The notes: generated from the letters alone by a model not told the origin. A stretch of 40,434 nt of DNA from Flavobacterium sp. (GCA_030152225.1 JASLHL010000320.1:1-40434), one strand, 5' to 3'; numbered from the stretch's first letter, positions 24,101 to 34,049 are shown. Numbers and translations are program-made.

Positions 24101-25639
24101 TTATCTAGGGTTTGGTGTTATTCCTTTTTGAATTGCCATCACTGGAATTTGGAATACAGTTCTATTATCATCTTTTTCTAACGTTTCTGTACGTTTATCA
24201 CCCATTGTAGCCTCATGTGTTACAGGCATACCATAGCGACGAACGTCAAAAAATCTAGTTCCATCAAGGTATGAATCTCTTCTACGTAAATCCGTCAAAT
24301 ACTCTAAGTAATGAATTTGTGTTTGACTTAGATTAGCGACATAGAAAGGATCAATTTTAGACTGTGCTTTACCATCTTGTGTTACATCAAGAATGCGTTG
24401 TTCTGTTAATACATCCCCTGCAGTTAACTTTTGCGTACGTTTTCTTGTAAACACATTCAACATGTCCAAAGCGCTAGCAAGATCATTTTCATTAATTAAC
24501 GCTTCGATACGATCTAAATACACCATATCCGTCGTAAACAAAGTCATATTCGTATAGGGAACACCAATTTGATTCGTAGGGTCAGTTACCTTAAATGTTT
24601 CACCAAACTTAGGAATATACAACATATCCGAAGCAGTATAAGACAACGTTGTGAATGCCCAGTCTTTTCCAAAAGGGTTTGTTGAACTAGAATATAATCC
24701 ACTTCCAGCTTTATTCGCTACAGTAGCAGTAAAGCTATAACGCCCACCAACATTTCTACCTGCTAAAGACTGTACTGTACCAATTAACAAGTTTGCTGGT
24801 TCGTCTGCTGAAGGATATCTAACAGCCACTATTTCAGAATCTAATGACAGTGTTCCGATTTGATCGCGTAATGTCGATCCATCCACAGGAATAGCACTAT
24901 ATTTCAATGACTCTTTAAAGTCCCCTTTATAATTATAGAATCTTGCAGCGAATGCATGTCCTGAAGCTTCATTAAAATGGTATCTTCTAAATTTTGGCTC
25001 AACTACTCTAAGTTTAATCCAAGCTAACCCTTTTAACAAATCTTCTTCGATTGCGTTATAGGTGCTTTCTACAGTTCCGCGATCATAGTCTTTTATTAAA
25101 ACTGTTTCTACTTCTGTAACATAGGGAATTCCCATCTCAGAAGCAGCTGTTGCAGGATTATACGCTTTAGCAAATAAATTAACCAAAGTGAAATGGCTAT
25201 AAGCTCTAGCGATATACGCCTCACCTAAAATTCCTTGCAAATCACGCACCTCTTTTAGTTTCCCCTTTTCTTGTAGGTCCACTAACATTTTCTCACCTTG
25301 CTCTATAGCAGCATTTGCTTGAGCAATTGCTTTATAAGCAGCATTCCAATAGAATGTTGGTGTATCTGATCCTTCATCGCGAATATTATCCCAGAAAAAA
25401 GTTTCTGTATTCGTAACGTTTTCTCTTAAGATACGTTGGCTATCATACGCGTTATCACTCGAAAGATCAGCGAAAGTTGCATATGTTGCATCTGGATACG
25501 CTAAGGTAATTGCTTCACCAACTTTCTCAACGGTATCAATTTTTGTTCTATTATCTGGAGTTTCATCTAAAAAGCCACTACATGACGATATTGAAATCGC
25601 AGTAATCAAAACCCCTATTGCTATTTTAAATCTTTTCAT
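24101..25639 (-). CDS. SusD/RagB-family nutrient-binding outer-membrane lipoprotein
   Basis: A 512-aa surface lipoprotein that forms the lid of the SusC channel and binds the substrate. Lipobox I-S-S-C near residue 20 is followed by SGFLDETPDNRTKIDT, the classic SusD opening. TPR-type helices follow (AYKAIAQANAAIEQGEK, LGEAYIARAYSHFTLVNLFAKAY), and the C-terminal part has LTDLRRRDSYLDGTRFFDVRRYGMPV and ends IQKGITPNPR. Encoded 15 bp after susC. No nearby glycoside hydrolase is present, so a polysaccharide substrate is unlikely. Confidence 0.95.
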   Translation of the reverse strand: MKRFKIAIGVLITAISISSCSGFLDETPDNRTKIDTVEKVGEAITLAYPDATYATFADLSSDNAYDSQRILRENVTNTETFFWDNIRDEGSDTPTFYWNAAYKAIAQANAAIEQGEKMLVDLQEKGKLKEVRDLQGILGEAYIARAYSHFTLVNLFAKAYNPATAASEMGIPYVTEVETVLIKDYDRGTVESTYNAIEEDLLKGLAWIKLRVVEPKFRRYHFNEASGHAFAARFYNYKGDFKESLKYSAIPVDGSTLRDQIGTLSLDSEIVAVRYPSADEPANLLIGTVQSLAGRNVGGRYSFTATVANKAGSGLYSSSTNPFGKDWAFTTLSYTASDMLYIPKFGETFKVTDPTNQIGVPYTNMTLFTTDMVYLDRIEALINENDLASALDMLNVFTRKRTQKLTAGDVLTEQRILDVTQDGKAQSKIDPFYVANLSQTQIHYLEYLTDLRRRDSYLDGTRFFDVRRYGMPVTHEATMGDKRTETLEKDDNRTVFQIPVMAIQKGITPNPR

Positions 25640-25654
25640 AATCTCTTATTCTTT

Positions 25655-28600
25655 TTAGAATCCAATATTTAAAGTCAATGTATATTGACTAGTAACAGGC
25701 ATTGCAACACCTCCACTTTGGAAGAACTCAGGATCTTGACCATTTAATTTCTTATCAGAATAAATCAACCAAGGGTTTGTTGCCATAGCTCTTAATGATA
25801 AGTTTGAAATTCTCATTGATTTCTTAAAATGATCAGGGAATTCATATGCTAAAGAGATGTTTTTCAATCTTACAAATCCACCATCTGCTACACGAGCAGA
25901 AGAATAGTTATATGAGTTGTAAGCGATACCCAATTCAGAAGTACCATAGTTACCTAATTGGCTGATATCAGCAATTACAGGTACATCTGTAAAGTTCTCA
26001 TCACCTGGCAACATCCATCTGTTTCTCATATCCTTACCAAATACATCTAAGTCGTTGTATCTTGAAGAGAAACTTGGGTTCAATCTCACTTTATTACCAC
26101 CTGAAGCTACGATAAACACGTTTAAGCTCCAGTTTTTATAGTTGAAAGTATTGGAAATACCCAATGACTTATTAGGCTCTAAACTTCCTTCGTATTTTAA
26201 GTAATCCGTTACATTATCACTATCTTGGAAGTTAGCACCTCCAACGTTATTTGTTTCTCCAGGTGCTTGAATAAATGTAGGTAAACCTTCATTGTTCAAT
26301 CCTGTAAAATTGTAAGAGTATAATCCATTACGTGGTTTACCAACTACGTTACCAAAACCTTGAACTAATTCCATAACACGTGGCGTGTTTTGTAATTTTG
26401 TAATTTCTTGATCAAAGATTGATGCGTTAATTGTAGTACTCCAAGAGAAATCTTCTGTTTTAATGTTCGTCGTTGTTAAACCAAGTTCTAAACCTTTAAT
26501 ACGCATATCTGCGTTATTTCCGTATTTCATAGATTCTCCACCAACACCACTTGTACGAACGATATCGATCAAGTCGAATGCATTTCTTTGGTAAGCGTCA
26601 ACTACGAATTGAACTCTGTTATTCCACAAGCCTAAATCAAGTCCAATATTGAACTCATATTGTTTCTCCCAAGTTAAATCAGCATTTTGAAGCGCTTCGA
26701 TATCTAACGCATTTTCGCGGTTTGCAGCGAATTGACGCGTTGTAATGATACTCTTATAAATTGCAGAAGAGTTTGTAGCTGGACCAGTTGTAGCCGTTAA
26801 ACCGTAAGACGTTCTCAATGCTAAGTTACTGATTGAATGTGCGTTTTGCATGAATTTCTCGCTAGAGATATTCCATTTACCTGAAGCAGTCCAAGTAGGC
26901 AACCATCTTGAAGCAGAATTATCTCCTTGTCTGTTTGAACCATCATAACGACCTGTCAATGCCACTGTATATCTTCTATCATAAGTATACGTCGTTTTAG
27001 CAAAGAATGCCAATGTACGCTCTCTTTCTTCTGTAAAACGGTAGTACTCTCCGTTGTCATTCAATAATTTTTGGATCGCAAGCATATCAGGGAAAGCTGT
27101 TAATCCTTTTCCATATTGTAAACCATGAGATAAGAAGAAATCACTATTTCTATTTACCACACGCATTTCAGTACCTCCAAAAACATCTAATTCATGCTTA
27201 TCATTGAAGATATTACTGTATGACAATGTATTTCTAACGTTATACGATGTCATATTGTTGCTGAAGTTTCTACGCATACCTCCGTTTGGCATAGCAGAAA
27301 CTCCTAAAGCAGCAGGATTTAATGGATCTTTGTATAAGAATACGTTTTGTCCATTTACTACTGTATTATCACTTGCATTATGCGCTCCAACTACGTTAGA
27401 AGACTCTAACAAACTATGCGTACGTTTTGTATCAGCATAACGTGCAGCAGCATTTAGGTTATATTTTAAATTTGGCAAGATTTTGTAATCTGCTTCAAAT
27501 TGAAAACGAATATCTTTTACATCAATATCCATGTAGTTAGAGTCTAACTCATTCACGATATTAAAAGGAGCCCAGTTACTTCTGTGATACTCATATTCTC
27601 CAAACTCATTGTAGGGTCTGATTGCTCTACTTGTATTTAACGCATAGCTAAATGGGTTGATATCGAAATCACGTTTAATTGTACCATTTACAGCATCAGT
27701 CTCTCCATCATATGTACCAGGTGCTTTTTGATCACGCACCGATCCATTCATGGAAATAGCAATATTCAATTTATCGTTAACAAAGAATGTGTTTTTCAAG
27801 TTCATTGTTAAACGGTGTACGCGGTCAGCCACTGTCCATCCTGGATCAGCATAGTAACCTAACGACGCGAAGTATGCATTATTTTTACCCCCTCCATTGA
27901 AACTCAACGAGTGACTTTGTGTAATAGAAGGTCTAAATAATTCTTTGAACCAGTTCGTATTTGCTTTTTCGTATTTTTGCAAGAAAGCATATTTCGCTGG
28001 ATCTGTATTGTCAATCTCGAATTTTCCTGTCAAATTATCATACTTATTCCATCCGCTATAAAGAAGGTTATAAACTCCTCCGTAACGACCGTATAAATTA
28101 GATGCATAATCAATATGACCTTTTTTCTCTAACTCTTGGTAAACATCCATTGTTTCTTGAGAGTTCATGATATCATATTGTCCGTATGTCGGAACTGTTC
28201 TAACTGTATTTTCCATTGAGTAAGAAATGCTTAATGGACTTTCTCTACGACCTGATTTTGTAGTAATAACCACAACACCATTCATCGCACGAGATCCATA
28301 AATAGCCGTAGCTGAAGCATCCTTTAAAATGTCAATACTCTGAACGTCATCAGAGTTCAAACCAGAAATGGCAGAACTTAATAAAGTTTCTGAGTTACCA
28401 GACGCTAAATCTTGGAATGATACGTTAACGATATCTTCTTGTACAACACCGTCAATTACCCATAATGGTTTTGTATCTCCCATAATTGATGAAGCACCAC
28501 GAACTGTAATCTTAGGAGCAGCACCGAATGTCCCTGTAACGTTTTGTACAGTAACCCCAGCAGCTTTACCCTCAATCATTCTACTCACATCAACAACCCC

Positions 28601-29008
28601 GTCTACTTTCAAATCTTTTGCTTCGATTCTCACAGCAGCACCAGGCTCTTTACGTCTAGCGACACTTTGATAACCTGTGTTAATTACTACCTCTTCCATC
28701 ACTGCGCTGTCATCTTTCAAAAGAACATTAACAACACTAGCTTTCCCCACTTTTTTCTCAACAGTAACTGTTCCTACGAATTGGAATACTAAAACAGCAT
28801 TCTCATCAGTTACGTTAATAGAGTAGTTACCGTCAAAATCGGTACCAACACCCTCTTGGGTTCCTTTAATTAACACACTAGCTCCTGGTAGACCTAACCC
28901 ATCTTCACCAGTAACTTGTCCTGTAACCTTTCTACTTTGTGCAAACCCCTCATTTACCATTAGCAAGGCGGCTATAACAAAGAAGAAATGAAGTACAATT
29001 TTCCTCAT
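25655..29008 (-). CDS. SusC/RagA-family TonB-linked outer-membrane transporter
   Basis: A 1117-aa outer-membrane channel. After a signal peptide (residues 1-23, ending F-A-Q) comes a carboxypeptidase-regulatory-like Ig domain (VTGQVTGEDGLGLPGASVLIKG), a TonB-box region (MEEVVINTGYQSV), the plug (DVSRMIEGKAAGV, PLWVIDGVVQ, ILKDASATAIYGSRAMNGVVVITTKSG) and the long barrel ending TLTLNIGF. There is no N-terminal STN signalling domain and no sigma/anti-sigma pair beside it, so its control is not of the FecIR type. INTGYQSVARRKEPGA departs from the usual VTGYG box and marks a subfamily. First gene of the uptake operon. Confidence 0.95.
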   Translation of the reverse strand: MRKIVLHFFFVIAALLMVNEGFAQSRKVTGQVTGEDGLGLPGASVLIKGTQEGVGTDFDGNYSINVTDENAVLVFQFVGTVTVEKKVGKASVVNVLLKDDSAVMEEVVINTGYQSVARRKEPGAAVRIEAKDLKVDGVVDVSRMIEGKAAGVTVQNVTGTFGAAPKITVRGASSIMGDTKPLWVIDGVVQEDIVNVSFQDLASGNSETLLSSAISGLNSDDVQSIDILKDASATAIYGSRAMNGVVVITTKSGRRESPLSISYSMENTVRTVPTYGQYDIMNSQETMDVYQELEKKGHIDYASNLYGRYGGVYNLLYSGWNKYDNLTGKFEIDNTDPAKYAFLQKYEKANTNWFKELFRPSITQSHSLSFNGGGKNNAYFASLGYYADPGWTVADRVHRLTMNLKNTFFVNDKLNIAISMNGSVRDQKAPGTYDGETDAVNGTIKRDFDINPFSYALNTSRAIRPYNEFGEYEYHRSNWAPFNIVNELDSNYMDIDVKDIRFQFEADYKILPNLKYNLNAAARYADTKRTHSLLESSNVVGAHNASDNTVVNGQNVFLYKDPLNPAALGVSAMPNGGMRRNFSNNMTSYNVRNTLSYSNIFNDKHELDVFGGTEMRVVNRNSDFFLSHGLQYGKGLTAFPDMLAIQKLLNDNGEYYRFTEERERTLAFFAKTTYTYDRRYTVALTGRYDGSNRQGDNSASRWLPTWTASGKWNISSEKFMQNAHSISNLALRTSYGLTATTGPATNSSAIYKSIITTRQFAANRENALDIEALQNADLTWEKQYEFNIGLDLGLWNNRVQFVVDAYQRNAFDLIDIVRTSGVGGESMKYGNNADMRIKGLELGLTTTNIKTEDFSWSTTINASIFDQEITKLQNTPRVMELVQGFGNVVGKPRNGLYSYNFTGLNNEGLPTFIQAPGETNNVGGANFQDSDNVTDYLKYEGSLEPNKSLGISNTFNYKNWSLNVFIVASGGNKVRLNPSFSSRYNDLDVFGKDMRNRWMLPGDENFTDVPVIADISQLGNYGTSELGIAYNSYNYSSARVADGGFVRLKNISLAYEFPDHFKKSMRISNLSLRAMATNPWLIYSDKKLNGQDPEFFQSGGVAMPVTSQYTLTLNIGF

Positions 29009-29392
29009 GTTTTATTAATTTTAAATTGTTTAACAAACAAATAACAAAAAATCGACATATGCTAATTTTATGTTATTTTTTTACAATCTGAAAAAGTTAA
29101 AAATTGTACTACGCTGTTTTGCAAGCAATTATACGAATACCTCTTAAAACCCAATCAAGGCCTGCAATATACACCTTATCAGAGCCAACACCAAAGTCTT
29201 AAAAGATTGTGTAATACATAAAAAAAACAAGTTAACAAAACCAAAAAAAATAAAACCATCAAACAATTACAGAAATTACGTTAACAATAAGTGTAAAAAA
29301 AAGTAAAGTCTCCTATTTATCTTAAAAAAACATTTAACTAAAATCAACTAAAATAGTAACGCTTGTACAACAATCAAATCGTTCTAGTAGGC
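29009..29392. other. AT-rich non-coding region upstream of susC
   Basis: About 380 bp without a credible gene, very rich in A (many A tracts). It should hold the susC promoter on the minus strand, but no exact TAnnTTTG with a TTG at 18-21 bp is visible. No RNA gene, repeat or phage trace is seen. An unusual promoter or a regulator-dependent one is possible. Confidence 0.6.
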
Positions 29393-29420
29393 AAAAAAAA
29401 AGATCGGCTACAGCCGATCT
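29393..29420 (-). terminator. Terminator of mscL
   Basis: AGATCGGC (29401-29408) pairs with GCCGATCT (29413-29420), loop TACA. On the minus strand it is followed by eight T (complement of 29393-29400). It closes the murF-alr/mscL strand and shields the susC promoter region. Confidence 0.85.
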
Positions 29421-29451
29421 TCTATTTTTTCATTGCGTCAAGCGCAATTTC

Positions 29452-29898
29452 TTATTTTCCTTGATTCTTCAATAAATCTCTGATTTCTGCCAACAAGTCT
29501 TCTTGTGTTGGTGCTGGAGGTCCTGCTGGTTCTGGTTCGACTGCAGCTTCCTCTTTCTTTCTCAATTGATTAATTCCTTTTACCATAAGGAATACACAGA
29601 ACGCCAACAACGTAAAGTTAATCACTTCTGTAATAAAACTACCATAAGCAAAGATTACATTGCCATCAACGCCCCTTGCCGCAGCTAAAGGTGCTCCATC
29701 TGCTGCCTCTCCTTTTAATACAACATACATATTTGTAAAGTCTGGTGTACCAATAATAGCAGAAACTAAAGGCATAATAACATCATTTACAATACTTGTA
29801 ACGATTTTACCAAATGCTCCCCCAATGATAACCCCTACTGCTAGGTCCATTACATTGCCTTTTACAGCAAATTCTTTAAATTCTTTTAAAAATCCCAT
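29452..29898 (-). CDS. mscL: Large-conductance mechanosensitive channel MscL
   Basis: MscL is the pentameric inner-membrane valve that opens on hypo-osmotic shock. The 148-aa product has the N-terminal amphipathic helix [33 protein letters not shown], where TM1 carries the conserved Gly/Ala constriction, a periplasmic loop, TM2 ([19 protein letters not shown]) and a C-terminal coiled helix after a Glu/Pro-rich linker. The periplasmic loop ([19 protein letters not shown]) is typical of Bacteroidota. The upstream in-frame start at 29928 is rejected for the ATG at 29898. It is 64 bp downstream of murF-alr. Confidence 0.95.
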   Translation of the reverse strand: MGFLKEFKEFAVKGNVMDLAVGVIIGGAFGKIVTSIVNDVIMPLVSAIIGTPDFTNMYVVLKGEAADGAPLAAARGVDGNVIFAYGSFITEVINFTLLAFCVFLMVKGINQLRKKEEAAVEPEPAGPPAPTQEDLLAEIRDLLKNQGK

Positions 29899-29962
29899 AG
29901 TTAAATTTTTATTGATTGGTTTTAACAAAAATACTTATTTTATTCTAAAAAAAAACTTTTTT

Positions 29963-32407
29963 TTACTCTTCAAAAAAAATTCTTTTAACTCTTTGAGACA
30001 CACTTGTTAGAATCTCGTAAGGAATCGTATGAATCGCTTCTGCAAGAACTGTTGTCGGAAGATCTTCTCCAAAAATAATGACCTCATCCCCTTCTTTGCA
30101 ATTAATCGAACTAACATCCACCATGAGCATATCCATACAAATCGAACCTGTAATCGGCGCTTTTTGATGTTGGATTAAAACGTATCCTCCATTACTTCCC
30201 CATACCCGATGAATTCCATCGGCATAACCAATGGGCACTGTTGCAATTTTTGTAGGTTGCTCCGCTCTGAAGCGACGCCCATATCCTACACTCTCTGCTT
30301 CCTCAATTTCTTTGACCTGCATGATCCGTGTTTTTAGGGTACTTACATTACGTAGTCCTTTCATCTCCTCTTGATCATTGCCAATTCCATACAGCCCAAT
30401 TCCCAAGCGAACCATATCCATCTGATATGCTGCAAAATTGTAAATGCCTGATGTATTTAAAATGTGTAATAGGGGTTGAATGCCTAATTGCTCCTTAATA
30501 TAGGTACTGTTCTGTTTAAACAATTCAATTTGTCCTAAAGTAAAATCGCGATACACTTCCATATCACTAGATGAAAGGTGAGAAAAAATAGACTTCACTT
30601 CTACCCCATTGGTCGATTTAAGTACCCCTATTAACTCCTCTAATTCCGAGGTTAAAAATCCATGGCGATGCATACCCGTTTCTACCTTAATATGTATAGG
30701 ATATTGATAACCGTTTTTTTCGCGTACCACTTGAAGAAAAGCGCGAAGCTCGCGCATGGAATAAATCTCTGGTTCTAGATCATAGGCAATCATAGCAGAA
30801 AAGGCGCTTATCTCAGGATTCATCACAATAATATTGGTTTTGATTCCCGCTTTTCGCAACGCAATCCCCTCATCTGCAAAGGCCACTCCTAAGTAGTTGA
30901 CTTTTTCGTGTTCCAATAACTTGGCAATATCCACACTGCCATTGCCATAGCCAAATGCTTTGACCATAACCATGGTTTTAGTTTCTGGCCTTAATCTAGC
31001 GCGATAGAAATTTAGATTATGTCGAAGTGCCGTAAGATTTACCTCTAAAATTGTCTCATGTGTTTTTTCTTCCAACAAGCTGACAATTTTATCAAAGCGA
31101 AAGCCACGGGCTCCTTTGACCAAAATAGTTTCGTCTACAAAATCGTCTAATGCTATTTTTTGCAAAAATTCATCCGTAGAGGAAAAAAAACGCATACCTG
31201 GTAAATCTTTGGAATACTGTACTATTTCTTCGCCAATGCAAATCACTTTGCTTATTCCATAATTTTTCAACAAATTATTGACTTGTTGATACAGCGCTTT
31301 GGGCTCTAGTCCACTGTGAAATACATCGGACAAAATAACCGTCTTATTTTTATTACTGCGATGTTTTTCCAAAAAATCCAACGCAATACTCAAAGACTGA
31401 AAATCGGAACTGTAGGCATCATCGATAATCGAACAATTATTGATTCCTCTTTTTACTTGCAAACGGAGTTCGACGGCATATAATTTTTTAATTCGTTTCT
31501 GAATAATAGGGATATCATAAGACAATACTAGCATAGCTACTATACAAGTCATACTGTTTTTTATGGCCCATTCATCCGTAAAGGGCAATTCAACGACAAA
31601 AAACGTTTCCTTATTATAACAGAGTTCCAACACATTTCCCGTTACCTTACCATACAAATTTGCATCGGTATCCGTTAAACTCCAACTCACATAAGTTGCT
31701 GTTGGCGGAATGGCTTCGAGAATATCTGTTCTTTTCTCTCCTAAAATAAGCGATGTATGGGCAAAAAGCGCCATTTTCTCCTTAATTTTTTGAGATTCGC
31801 TAGCAAAACCTTCTTGGTGCTCTCCTGTAATTGAAGTTAGTATCCCCAAGGTAGGCTGAACAATAGGCTCGAGATTTTGCATCTCGTTGACTGTTGAAAT
31901 TCCTACTTCAAATAGCCCCAACGTATGTCGCTCTGCCATACCAAATACGGATAGCGGTACTCCTGTTTGAGAATTGTAGCTCTTGGGACTTTTAATAATC
32001 GTATATTCGGTATTCAATAAATAATTCAACCATTCTTTCACTACCGTTTTACCTCTACTCCCTGTGATTCCCACAACAGGAATATCAAATTGCTTTCGAT
32101 GCCATGCGGCAGCTTGTTGCAACGCTTTTAGCGTATCACCAACCACAAAATAAGTAATCCCTGGTTGAATTCTCACCCTATCAGGTTGAGAAATAACAAA
32201 ATAACGAACCCCTAATTCAATCAGTTCTTGAATGTAAGCATGTCCATTGTGGTTTTGTCCCACCAAAGCAAAAAACAACGTGGTAGGATCATTCAACAAC
32301 GTACGGCTGTCTACAGATACACGGTTAATTTCAAAGGTTTCTGCTACTTGCTCACCCAAGACCTCCGCCTGGAGTGATGAACAGAAATTTGCGGTAGCGA
32401 TATACAT
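29963..32407 (-). CDS. Bifunctional MurF ligase / alanine racemase
   Basis: An 814-aa fusion of two peptidoglycan enzymes. Residues about 1-445 form MurF (UDP-MurNAc-tripeptide:D-Ala-D-Ala ligase) with the ATP loop GSRGKT (116-121) and KSYNSQTGVPLSV. Residues about 452-814 form the PLP-dependent alanine racemase with the Schiff-base lysine K483 in MVMVKAFGYGNG and the catalytic Tyr region SVGYGRRF. The fusion couples D-Ala supply with its use and is known in Bacteroidota. The order of domains is complete, with no frameshift. A promoter-like element sits just upstream at 32435-32442. The gene name for the fusion is left blank. Confidence 0.95.
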   Translation of the reverse strand: MYIATANFCSSLQAEVLGEQVAETFEINRVSVDSRTLLNDPTTLFFALVGQNHNGHAYIQELIELGVRYFVISQPDRVRIQPGITYFVVGDTLKALQQAAAWHRKQFDIPVVGITGSRGKTVVKEWLNYLLNTEYTIIKSPKSYNSQTGVPLSVFGMAERHTLGLFEVGISTVNEMQNLEPIVQPTLGILTSITGEHQEGFASESQKIKEKMALFAHTSLILGEKRTDILEAIPPTATYVSWSLTDTDANLYGKVTGNVLELCYNKETFFVVELPFTDEWAIKNSMTCIVAMLVLSYDIPIIQKRIKKLYAVELRLQVKRGINNCSIIDDAYSSDFQSLSIALDFLEKHRSNKNKTVILSDVFHSGLEPKALYQQVNNLLKNYGISKVICIGEEIVQYSKDLPGMRFFSSTDEFLQKIALDDFVDETILVKGARGFRFDKIVSLLEEKTHETILEVNLTALRHNLNFYRARLRPETKTMVMVKAFGYGNGSVDIAKLLEHEKVNYLGVAFADEGIALRKAGIKTNIIVMNPEISAFSAMIAYDLEPEIYSMRELRAFLQVVREKNGYQYPIHIKVETGMHRHGFLTSELEELIGVLKSTNGVEVKSIFSHLSSSDMEVYRDFTLGQIELFKQNSTYIKEQLGIQPLLHILNTSGIYNFAAYQMDMVRLGIGLYGIGNDQEEMKGLRNVSTLKTRIMQVKEIEEAESVGYGRRFRAEQPTKIATVPIGYADGIHRVWGSNGGYVLIQHQKAPITGSICMDMLMVDVSSINCKEGDEVIIFGEDLPTTVLAEAIHTIPYEILTSVSQRVKRIFFEE

Positions 32408-32434
32408 GAATTAGTCTTTAATCATTTGTGGATA

Positions 32435-32442
32435 CAAAGGTA
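32435..32442 (-). promoter_or_regulatory. Candidate -7 element (TACCTTTG) of murF-alr
   Basis: The minus strand reads TACCTTTG, an exact TAnnTTTG, 27 bp before the ATG at 32407. No TTG is found at the right distance upstream. Confidence 0.45.
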
Positions 32443-32465
32443 AGGGGTTCACCTGTTTTTTGACG

Positions 32466-32828
32466 CTATAAATTACATTTTATATACGCCCATCCCGCTT
32501 CTTGTTTTTCAATAATAGCGATTAATCCCGAAGGCACATAATCAACTTCTTCGAAGATATCCGCTTTATCAATTTGACGCACGCGTATCGTATTTTCGCA
32601 AGCAAAAAACTGCACGCCTTTTTGAATCGCTTGTTTTAAGGCATCACCCACCATTGTTTTTGTTTTTCTTACCATTCCTATCGCTGGGCCATGCACGACA
32701 ACGTGGATGTCTACATCTTCGCCCCAATGGTTTCTCACATTCGTTACATAGGTCATTAAAGCGTTTTGTTCATTGATGTTTTCTGTATTCATTTGAAAAA
32801 CAACGCTATGTTTCTTTTGTGTATTCAT
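32466..32828 (-). CDS. DsrE-family sulfur-handling protein
   Basis: A 120-aa cytoplasmic protein of the DsrE/DsrF-like fold: VVFQMNT, HVVVHGPAIGMV, KQAIQKGVQFFACENT with Cys77 at the place where active members carry persulfide, and VDYVPSGLIAIIEKQEAGWAYIK. Its role is probably sulfur relay or sulfide sensing. It is divergent from the YeeE pair and 204 bp from it, and so belongs to the sulfur module by position. It is separate from murF-alr, which lies downstream on the same strand (58-bp gap). Confidence 0.88.
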   Translation of the reverse strand: MNTQKKHSVVFQMNTENINEQNALMTYVTNVRNHWGEDVDIHVVVHGPAIGMVRKTKTMVGDALKQAIQKGVQFFACENTIRVRQIDKADIFEEVDYVPSGLIAIIEKQEAGWAYIKCNL

Positions 32829-32957
32829 AATTGTAGTCGTTTAATTTTTGTTTTTTTGTTGATTAAATATAAAGCTACTAAATCCTTTTTCATTATCCGA
32901 TATTTTCTTTTGTTTTTTATAGCTTTTACCCCTCTTATACGTGAATTATAACCGAAT

Positions 32958-32971
32958 GTATCAAAAGTTAC
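32958..32971. promoter_or_regulatory. Putative Crp/Fnr-type operator 1 (GTATC-N4-GTTAC)
   Basis: GTATCAAAAGTTAC differs at one base from the perfect palindrome type GTAAC-N4-GTTAC seen at 35534-35547. Its centre (32964.5) is 33 bp upstream of the centre of a GACATTTG -7-like element (32994-33001), consistent with class II activation of the yeeE pair. Confidence 0.6.
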
Positions 32972-33032
32972 TGTACACCCATAAAATAATACAGACATTT
33001 GCTCCATACAAACATTTAATACACATAGTATA

Positions 33033-33593
33033 ATGCATTGGATTTATGAACCTTGGCCTTGGTATATAGGCGGACTATTTATTGCCGCAACCCTCATTCT
33101 CCTACTATTAATGGGAAAGACATTTGGATTTTCATCCAATTTAAGAACGATGTGCACCCTAATGGGAGCAGGAAAAACCTGTGATTTTTTCTGTTTCAAT
33201 TGGAAGGCTCAAACGTGGAATTTACTTTTCTTAGTTGGGACTATTCTCGGCGGTTTTATTGCGTATCACTTTTTAAGCGTTGACGCCGCTGCAATTCCAT
33301 TAGGAGACACAACAATAGCGAAACTAAACGATTTGGGCTTTGAAAGTGCGGGTAAAGCCTATGTACCGACAGAACTCTTTGGTGAAGGTGCATTTTCATC
33401 ACTTAAAACCATCGGTTTACTTTTGGTGGCAGGCTTCTTTGTTGGATTTGGATCTCGCTATGCAGGTGGTTGTACCTCTGGGCACGCCATTTCAGGACTG
33501 AGTAACTTTCAACTTCCGTCGCTAATCGCCGTTATTGGTTTCTTTATTGGAGGATTGATCATGGTACACCTCATCTTTCCTTTCTTATTTTAA
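33033..33593 (+). CDS. YeeE/YedE-family sulfur transporter subunit 1
   Basis: A 186-aa inner-membrane protein with about five hydrophobic segments. The sulfur-transport domain is marked by RTMCTLMGAGKTCDFFCFNW and by GSRYAGGCTSGHAISG, where the Cys in G-G-C-x-x-G-H is the conserved thiosulfate/sulfide-handling residue of YeeE proteins. It is half the size of E. coli YeeE; the second half follows 12 bp downstream as a separate gene. Together they likely import thiosulfate or move reduced sulfur across the membrane. Confidence 0.9.
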   Translation: MHWIYEPWPWYIGGLFIAATLILLLLMGKTFGFSSNLRTMCTLMGAGKTCDFFCFNWKAQTWNLLFLVGTILGGFIAYHFLSVDAAAIPLGDTTIAKLNDLGFESAGKAYVPTELFGEGAFSSLKTIGLLLVAGFFVGFGSRYAGGCTSGHAISGLSNFQLPSLIAVIGFFIGGLIMVHLIFPFLF

Positions 33594-33605
33594 TCGCAAC
33601 AAAAA

Positions 33606-34019
33606 ATGAAAAAAATAGCTTATTTATTCGTGGGCATGCTGTTCGGTATCGGCATGTTTAAATCAGGAGCAGCTTCTTGGTTTAGAATTTACGAAATGTT
33701 TCAGTTTGACAGCTTCCACATGTACGGAATCATGGGAACAGCGTTAACCATTGCAGTTCTCGCTACGCTCCTAATCAAAAAGAAAAAAATCAAAGATTTT
33801 TCAGGCAATCCCATTGTCTTTACACCAAAGGAAAAGAGTATCCCTCGCTATTTAATTGGCGGAACATGCTTTGGATTGGGTTGGGCACTAGGAGGTGCTT
33901 GTCCGGGACCGATGTTTGCCCTGGTAGGCGCTGGTTTTTACCCTATTTTGATTGCCATTGTAGGCGCTTTAGCAGGTACTTGGTGCTATGGGTTGGTGAA
34001 AAAATGGTTGCCTCACTAA
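33606..34019 (+). CDS. DUF6691/YeeE-family sulfur transporter subunit 2
   Basis: A 137-aa inner-membrane partner of the preceding gene. Helices at about 4-22, 40-58, 84-103 and 108-128; motifs LFGIGMFKSGAASWFRI, GTCFGLGWALGGACPGPMFALVGAG with a conserved Cys in GGACPGP. Start ATG lies 12 bp after the first subunit, so they are co-translated. The pair corresponds to the PmpA/PmpB-type split of YeeE known from other bacteria. Confidence 0.9.
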   Translation: MKKIAYLFVGMLFGIGMFKSGAASWFRIYEMFQFDSFHMYGIMGTALTIAVLATLLIKKKKIKDFSGNPIVFTPKEKSIPRYLIGGTCFGLGWALGGACPGPMFALVGAGFYPILIAIVGALAGTWCYGLVKKWLPH

Positions 34020-34049
34020 AATTATATAGCGGTAGATATGCTCCATTTC

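Noticed and set aside
29009..29392. Small RNA or small ORF upstream of susC
   Set aside because: No promoter-terminator pair or conserved-looking structure is visible; only A-rich sequence.
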